Shown here piece after piece: positions 58,654-64,000 of a stretch of DNA of 64,000 bases. The stretch is taken from contig NZ_JNXE01000007.1 in assembly GCF_000716605.1 (NCBI RefSeq), positions 278,898-342,897 on the forward strand, in the 5' to 3' direction. Position 1 is the first letter of the stretch; the number at the start of each line of letters is the position of its first letter. The notes beneath the pieces are model-generated. The model was not told the DNA's origin and did no database searches. It was given only the letters and a program-made list of their open reading frames with translations. Made by a program: the position numbers and the translations under genes. The stretch is from Streptomyces sp. NRRL F-525 (lineage in GTDB: Bacteria; Actinomycetota; Actinomycetes; Streptomycetales; Streptomycetaceae).

Positions 58654-61368
58654 TCACCCCGGTGTCAGCCACACCGTCGCGAGGGGCGGGAGCGTGAGCC
58701 GGATATGGCCGTCCTCCGGTTTGACCGGGTCGGGGTTCCTGACGTCGCTGCCGCCGTAGAGCGCGGTGTCCGTATTGAGGGCCTCCTGCCAGGCCGGGAT
58801 CTCGTCGGGGACACCGAGACGGTAGTCATGGCGCACGACGGGGGAGAAGTTGCTGACGGCGAGGAGAGGCGAGCCCTCCGCGTCGAACCTCAGGAACGCG
58901 AAGACGTTGTCCTCGGCCGCGTCGCCCATCACCCAGCGGAAGCCGCCGGGGTCGGTGTCGCGCTGCCAGAGGGCGGGGGTCGCCCGGTAGGCGGTGTTGA
59001 GGTCGCGGACGAGGTCCTGGACGCCCCGGTGATCGGGCGCGGCGTCGTAGGCCGGGTCGAGGAGCCACCAGTCGGGGCCGTGGGATTCGGACCACTCGGC
59101 GCCCTGGGCGAACTCCTGGCCCATGAAGAGGAGTTGCTTGCCGGGGTGGGCCCACATGAAGGCCAGGTAGGCGCGGTGGTTGGCGCGTTGCTGCCACCAG
59201 TCGCCGGGCATCTTGGACACCAACGACTGCTTGCCGTGGACGACTTCGTCGTGAGAGATCGGAAGGACGTAGTTCTCGCTGTAGGCGTACACCATGGAGA
59301 ACGTCATCTCGTTGTGGTGGAACTTGCGGTGGACCGGCTCGTGCGACATGTAGTCCAGCGAGTCGTGCATCCAGCCCATGTTCCACTTGAACCCGAAGCC
59401 GAGACCGCCCGTGTCGGTCGGCCGGGTCACCCCGTCCCAGGCGGTGGACTCCTCGGCGATCGTCACGACACCGGGCACCCGCCGATAGACGGTCGCGTTC
59501 ATCTCCTGCAGGAACGCCATCGCGTCCAGATCCTCGCGCCCGCCATGGACGTTCGGGGTCCACTGGCCCGAGTCGCGTGAGTAGTCGAGGTAGAGCATCG
59601 AGGCGACCGCGTCCACGCGCAGGCCGTCGATGTGGAACTCCTGGCACCAGTAGACGGCATTCGCCACAAGGAAGTTGCGCACCTCGGTCCGGCCGAGGTC
59701 GAACTCGTAGGTCCCCCAGTCCGGATGCTCGGCCCGCCGCTCGTCCCCGGGTTCGTACAGCGGCTCCCCGTCGAACCGGGCCAACGCCCAGTCGTCCTTG
59801 GGGAAGTGCGCCGGAACCCAGTCCATGATCACGCCGATACCGGCCTGGTGGAACGCGTCGACGAGGAACTTGAAGTCGTCCGGGGTGCCCATGCGGGAGG
59901 TCGGCGCGTAGAAGCCGGTGACCTGGTAACCCCAGGAACCCCCGAAGGGGTGCTCGGCCACCGGCATGAACTCGACGTGGGTGAAGCCCAGTTCGTTCAC
60001 GTAGGCGGGGAGTTCGACGGCGAGCTGACGGTACGTCAAACCTTGGCGCCAGGAGGCGAGATGGACCTCGTAGACCGAGAAGGGCGCTTCATGGACCGGG
60101 GTTTGGGCACGGCGGGCGAGCCAGTCCTCGTCGCCCCACTCGTAGTGCGAGGCCGTCACGATGGACGCCGAGGCGGGCGGCACCTCCGTGCGGCGGGCCA
60201 TCGGGTCGGCTTTGAGGAAGCGCCGGCCACTCCGGGAGGTGATCTCAAACTTGTACCGGGCGTCCTCGCCCACCCCCGGCAGGAACAGCTCCCACACACC
60301 CGACGAGCCGAGCGACCGCATCGGGAAGGCCGTACCGTCCCAGGAGCTGAACTCCCCAGCGACACGCACCCCTTGGGCGTTCGGCGCCCACACCGTGAAC
60401 CGGGTGCCGGTCACCCCGCCGTGCGTCATCGGCTCCGCGCCGAGCGCCTTCCACAGCTCCTCGTGGCGCCCCTCCTTGATGAGGTGCAGGTCGAGTTCGC
60501 CGAGGGCGGGGAGGAATCGGTACGGGTCATGGACCTCGTGCTCGTCGCCCTCCGCGTACGACACCAGCAGCGTGTACGCCGGGAGCGCGTCGAGCGGGAG
60601 CACGGCGGAGAAGAGACCGCCGCCGTCCGAGGTGAGCTGGCTGCGCGTCCCGTCGATCACGACGCTCACGGCACGGGCGTACGGACGCAGCGCCCGGAAG
60701 GCGATCCCGCCCGGCACCGAGTGCGCGCCCAGCAGTGCGTGAGGGTCGTGGTGGGCGCCGGAGAGGAGGCGGTCGCGGTCGGTCGGGTCCAGCGGGGCGG
60801 AGGCCATGGGACTGCCCGCGCCCAGGGGCGCCGGAACGGTCGTGGGCGAGGCGACTGCGGGCGGGCCCTCGTGCGCTCGGTTGGTGGCCGTAGGGGAGCC
60901 GCTCGTCTTCGGCGCTGCGGTCGCGGTCCGGCCGGCGGTCTCCGGCGGGCCGGATACGGCAGGGCTGGAGGCGTTCGGTGCGGCGGGTCCGGTCGGTTCG
61001 CCCGTCTGCGGGGCGGCGGTTGTGGGCGAGCCGTTTGTCTCCGGTCCTTCAGTCGCGGTCCGGTCGGCGGTCTCCGGTGCGGTGGGTACGGCTGGGCCGC
61101 GGGCATCAGGTGCGGCGGGTCGACTCTGCTCACCGGTTTCCGGGCCGGCGGTTGCGGGCGAGCCGCCGCTCGTCTCCGGCGCTTCGGTCACGGCCCGGTC
61201 GCCGGGCTCCGGCAGGACAGGCGTGACCGGGCCGCGGGCGTCCGGTGCGGCGGGTCCGGTCGTGCCGTAGGCGTCCGGCGTGGCGGGTCCGTTCGGATCG
61301 CTCGTTTCCGGGCCGGTGGGCGTGGACGGACCGCCCGTCTCCTGAGGTGAAGTGTCGCGCAGGGCCAC
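58654..61368 (-). CDS. glgB: 1,4-alpha-glucan branching enzyme
   Basis: A 904-residue GH13 enzyme that cuts an alpha-1,4 chain and rejoins it as an alpha-1,6 branch. The catalytic residues are Asp586 ([10 protein letters not shown]), Glu639 (TIAEESTAW) and Asp707 ([10 protein letters not shown]). An N-terminal carbohydrate-binding module (CBM48) precedes the barrel ([20 protein letters not shown]). The first ~180 residues are a Pro/Thr/Ala-rich repeat linker, longer than usual for the family. It follows pep2 by 5 bp, the last gene of the treS-pep2-glgB operon. In the GlgE pathway it branches the maltose-1-phosphate-derived glucan. Confidence 0.94.
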   Translation of the reverse strand: MALRDTSPQETGGPSTPTGPETSDPNGPATPDAYGTTGPAAPDARGPVTPVLPEPGDRAVTEAPETSGGSPATAGPETGEQSRPAAPDARGPAVPTAPETADRTATEGPETNGSPTTAAPQTGEPTGPAAPNASSPAVSGPPETAGRTATAAPKTSGSPTATNRAHEGPPAVASPTTVPAPLGAGSPMASAPLDPTDRDRLLSGAHHDPHALLGAHSVPGGIAFRALRPYARAVSVVIDGTRSQLTSDGGGLFSAVLPLDALPAYTLLVSYAEGDEHEVHDPYRFLPALGELDLHLIKEGRHEELWKALGAEPMTHGGVTGTRFTVWAPNAQGVRVAGEFSSWDGTAFPMRSLGSSGVWELFLPGVGEDARYKFEITSRSGRRFLKADPMARRTEVPPASASIVTASHYEWGDEDWLARRAQTPVHEAPFSVYEVHLASWRQGLTYRQLAVELPAYVNELGFTHVEFMPVAEHPFGGSWGYQVTGFYAPTSRMGTPDDFKFLVDAFHQAGIGVIMDWVPAHFPKDDWALARFDGEPLYEPGDERRAEHPDWGTYEFDLGRTEVRNFLVANAVYWCQEFHIDGLRVDAVASMLYLDYSRDSGQWTPNVHGGREDLDAMAFLQEMNATVYRRVPGVVTIAEESTAWDGVTRPTDTGGLGFGFKWNMGWMHDSLDYMSHEPVHRKFHHNEMTFSMVYAYSENYVLPISHDEVVHGKQSLVSKMPGDWWQQRANHRAYLAFMWAHPGKQLLFMGQEFAQGAEWSESHGPDWWLLDPAYDAAPDHRGVQDLVRDLNTAYRATPALWQRDTDPGGFRWVMGDAAEDNVFAFLRFDAEGSPLLAVSNFSPVVRHDYRLGVPDEIPAWQEALNTDTALYGGSDVRNPDPVKPEDGHIRLTLPPLATVWLTPG
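60874..61311 (-). repeat. ~44-residue P/T/A-rich repeats in the GlgB N-terminal extension
   Basis: The unit (APETxGSPTTAxPxTGEPTG, [20 protein letters not shown]) recurs about three times with drift. It is low complexity and likely disordered. The repeats are coding and in frame. Confidence 0.75.
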
Positions 61369-61373
61369 GGAGT

Positions 61374-62741
61374 TCAGCCTCCTCGGACGGCGAGACGTTC
61401 GATCGCCGCCATGGGTACGGGAAGCCAGTCCGGACGGTGTCTGGCCTCGTACAGCACTTCATACACGGCGCGGTCCGTCTCGTACGCGCGCAGCAGGGCG
61501 TGCTTGGTGCGGGGGTCCCAGCCGGCCCGGGCCGCGTAGCCCGCGCAGAACGCCTCCCGGCAACGGCGTGCCCACTCGGGGCGCCAGGGGCGGCGCTGCC
61601 GGGCCGCGTAGTCGAAGGAGCGCAGCATCCCGGCGATGTCCCGTACCGGGGACTGCACACTGCGCCGTTCCGCCAGCGGCTTGGACGGCTCGCCCTCGAA
61701 GTCGATGACGAACCAGTCGCGGCCGGCCCGTAGCACCTGACCGAGATGCAGATCGCCGTGGATGCGCTGGGCGGGCGGCCCGGCATCGCGGCCGACGAGC
61801 GCGCCGAACGCGGTCCACAGCCCCGGCACGAACGGCCGCAGCGCGGGCACGGAGTGCGCGGCCGCCTCCAGGCGCTCGGTCATCGTCGCCGCCGTACGGT
61901 CGTTCTCGGCGAGGGGGCGGCCGGCGGATGGAAAGGCCGCCGCCAGCGCGAGATGGACATCCGCGGTCGCCTGGCCCAACTCGTAGGCCTCCGTGGTGAA
62001 TTCGTCACCTGCGGCGAGGGCGCGCAGCGCGAGCGCCCAGCCGTCGGAGGCGTCCGGCAGGAACGGCTGGAGCACCCCGAGCGTCGCGGCCCGCGGCTCC
62101 GCCGTCCGGAACCACGCCACCGGCGCCGGGACCCGCTTGCAGCCCTGCGCGGCCAGCGCCCCCGGCAGCTCCAGGTCCGGATTGACGCCGGGCTGGATCC
62201 GCCGGAAGACCTTGAGGATGAACCGATCGCCGTACACCAGCGAGGAGTTGGACTGCTCGGCACCGAGCAGGCGAGGGGTGAGTCCTGCGGGCACGGACAC
62301 CGACGGGTCCGCCTCGAAGTGCAGGGGGCCTGTCGTACCGGGATGCCGCAACCGCTCCAGCAACAGCTCCGCCGACCGCGGATCCTGCAGCGCGTCGTAG
62401 ACCGCGAGACCCGCCAACGGACCTTCCTGCACACGCCCGATGTACGCCCGGGCGAGGCGCGGCGAGACGTGTTCCCTTACGCCGAGCAGGAGTTGGTAGC
62501 AGTCGCCGGGCGGGGGAGTGCCGCCCGGCGAGGGCACCGGCGTATGAGAGGCGTGGACCAGCAAGTGGAGGCAGCCCGGGAAGAGTTCGGTCGTGGACAG
62601 CACGTCGAGGTCGGCCACCGGCCGGTCCTTGCCGGCGAACCAGCGCTGCCCGGGCAGCCATTCGCGCAGCAGCCCGGCGAGCGTGGCCGGAGGCCTGTCG
62701 ACGCCGGGGCTGCTCAGTCGAAGCGGTGCGGTCTTCGGCAT
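61374..62741 (-). CDS. pep2: Maltokinase (GlgE pathway)
   Basis: A 455-residue kinase of the Pep2/Mak type. The aminoglycoside-phosphotransferase-like catalytic loop is [20 protein letters not shown] followed by [15 protein letters not shown]. It phosphorylates maltose at C1 using ATP to make maltose 1-phosphate, the donor for GlgE. It lies between treS (28 bp upstream) and glgB (5 bp downstream), the usual actinobacterial order. ATG 62741 is preceded by AAAGGA; a GTG slightly upstream is possible. Confidence 0.94.
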   Translation of the reverse strand: MPKTAPLRLSSPGVDRPPATLAGLLREWLPGQRWFAGKDRPVADLDVLSTTELFPGCLHLLVHASHTPVPSPGGTPPPGDCYQLLLGVREHVSPRLARAYIGRVQEGPLAGLAVYDALQDPRSAELLLERLRHPGTTGPLHFEADPSVSVPAGLTPRLLGAEQSNSSLVYGDRFILKVFRRIQPGVNPDLELPGALAAQGCKRVPAPVAWFRTAEPRAATLGVLQPFLPDASDGWALALRALAAGDEFTTEAYELGQATADVHLALAAAFPSAGRPLAENDRTAATMTERLEAAAHSVPALRPFVPGLWTAFGALVGRDAGPPAQRIHGDLHLGQVLRAGRDWFVIDFEGEPSKPLAERRSVQSPVRDIAGMLRSFDYAARQRRPWRPEWARRCREAFCAGYAARAGWDPRTKHALLRAYETDRAVYEVLYEARHRPDWLPVPMAAIERLAVRGG

Positions 62742-62769
62742 GGTGACGCGTCCTTTCGCCGGCACATCC

Positions 62770-64000
<1,231 letters not shown>

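Overview
The window is very GC-rich with strong third-position GC bias, long antisense shadow frames, frequent GTG starts, ATGA/GTGA stop-start overlaps and many TetR/LysR/LacI regulators. This is typical of a Streptomyces chromosome. I see no tRNA, rRNA, IS transposase, integrase or CRISPR array.

Layout. 0-5 kb: a truncated ATP-binding LuxR-type regulator, then a tightly coupled leftward operon: a receiver fused to a thioredoxin-reductase-like flavoprotein, a cyclic-nucleotide-binding-domain histidine kinase, and a UBP-type zinc finger protein. 5-14 kb: housekeeping and metabolic genes (VOC protein, universal stress protein, a TIM-barrel isomerase divergent from a LacI regulator with two matching operators, DUF4032 protein, metallo-hydrolase, AlkB, a TetR/flavin dehydrogenase pair, DUF488 protein).

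14-24 kb is an accessory island. Two SMI1/KNR4 (immunity-type) genes flank a RIO-like kinase, preceded by a candidate leader ORF, and a divergent three-gene module. The module has a 1418-residue TPR-array protein ending in a CHAT caspase-like peptidase, a 114-residue Cys-rich small protein and a four-helix membrane protein. It is the best candidate here for an undescribed conflict or defence system.

24-28.5 kb resembles a resistance or detoxification patch partly in decay: TetR plus VOC protein with two operator-like palindromes, an internally deleted flavin hydroxylase, a CatB-like acetyltransferase, a truncated erythromycin esterase, and an intact TetR/TetX-like monooxygenase pair whose palindromic operator covers the promoter. 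28.5-37.7 kb: Kup potassium transporter, thioesterase, LysR/SDR pair, oleate hydratase, a vestigial acyl-CoA dehydrogenase coupled to 3-hydroxyisobutyryl-CoA hydrolase, a decayed F420-dependent reductase, an NTF2-like protein and an Rrf2 regulator.

37.7-48.3 kb: secreted M1 peptidase, lipoprotein L,D-transpeptidase, OmpR/histidine kinase pair, saccharopine-dehydrogenase-like protein, a LysG/LysE-type amino-acid export pair, MFS transporter and a cNMP-binding protein. 48.3-58.6 kb: a leftward type II NADH dehydrogenase / FUSC exporter / 59-residue protein unit with terminator hairpins, a methyltransferase, an acyl-CoA ligase, a MoCo-sulfurase-like aminotransferase and an ABCG-like transporter. 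58.6-64 kb: the GlgE-pathway operon treS-pep2-glgB, with treS running off the right edge; it converts trehalose through maltose 1-phosphate to branched alpha-glucan.
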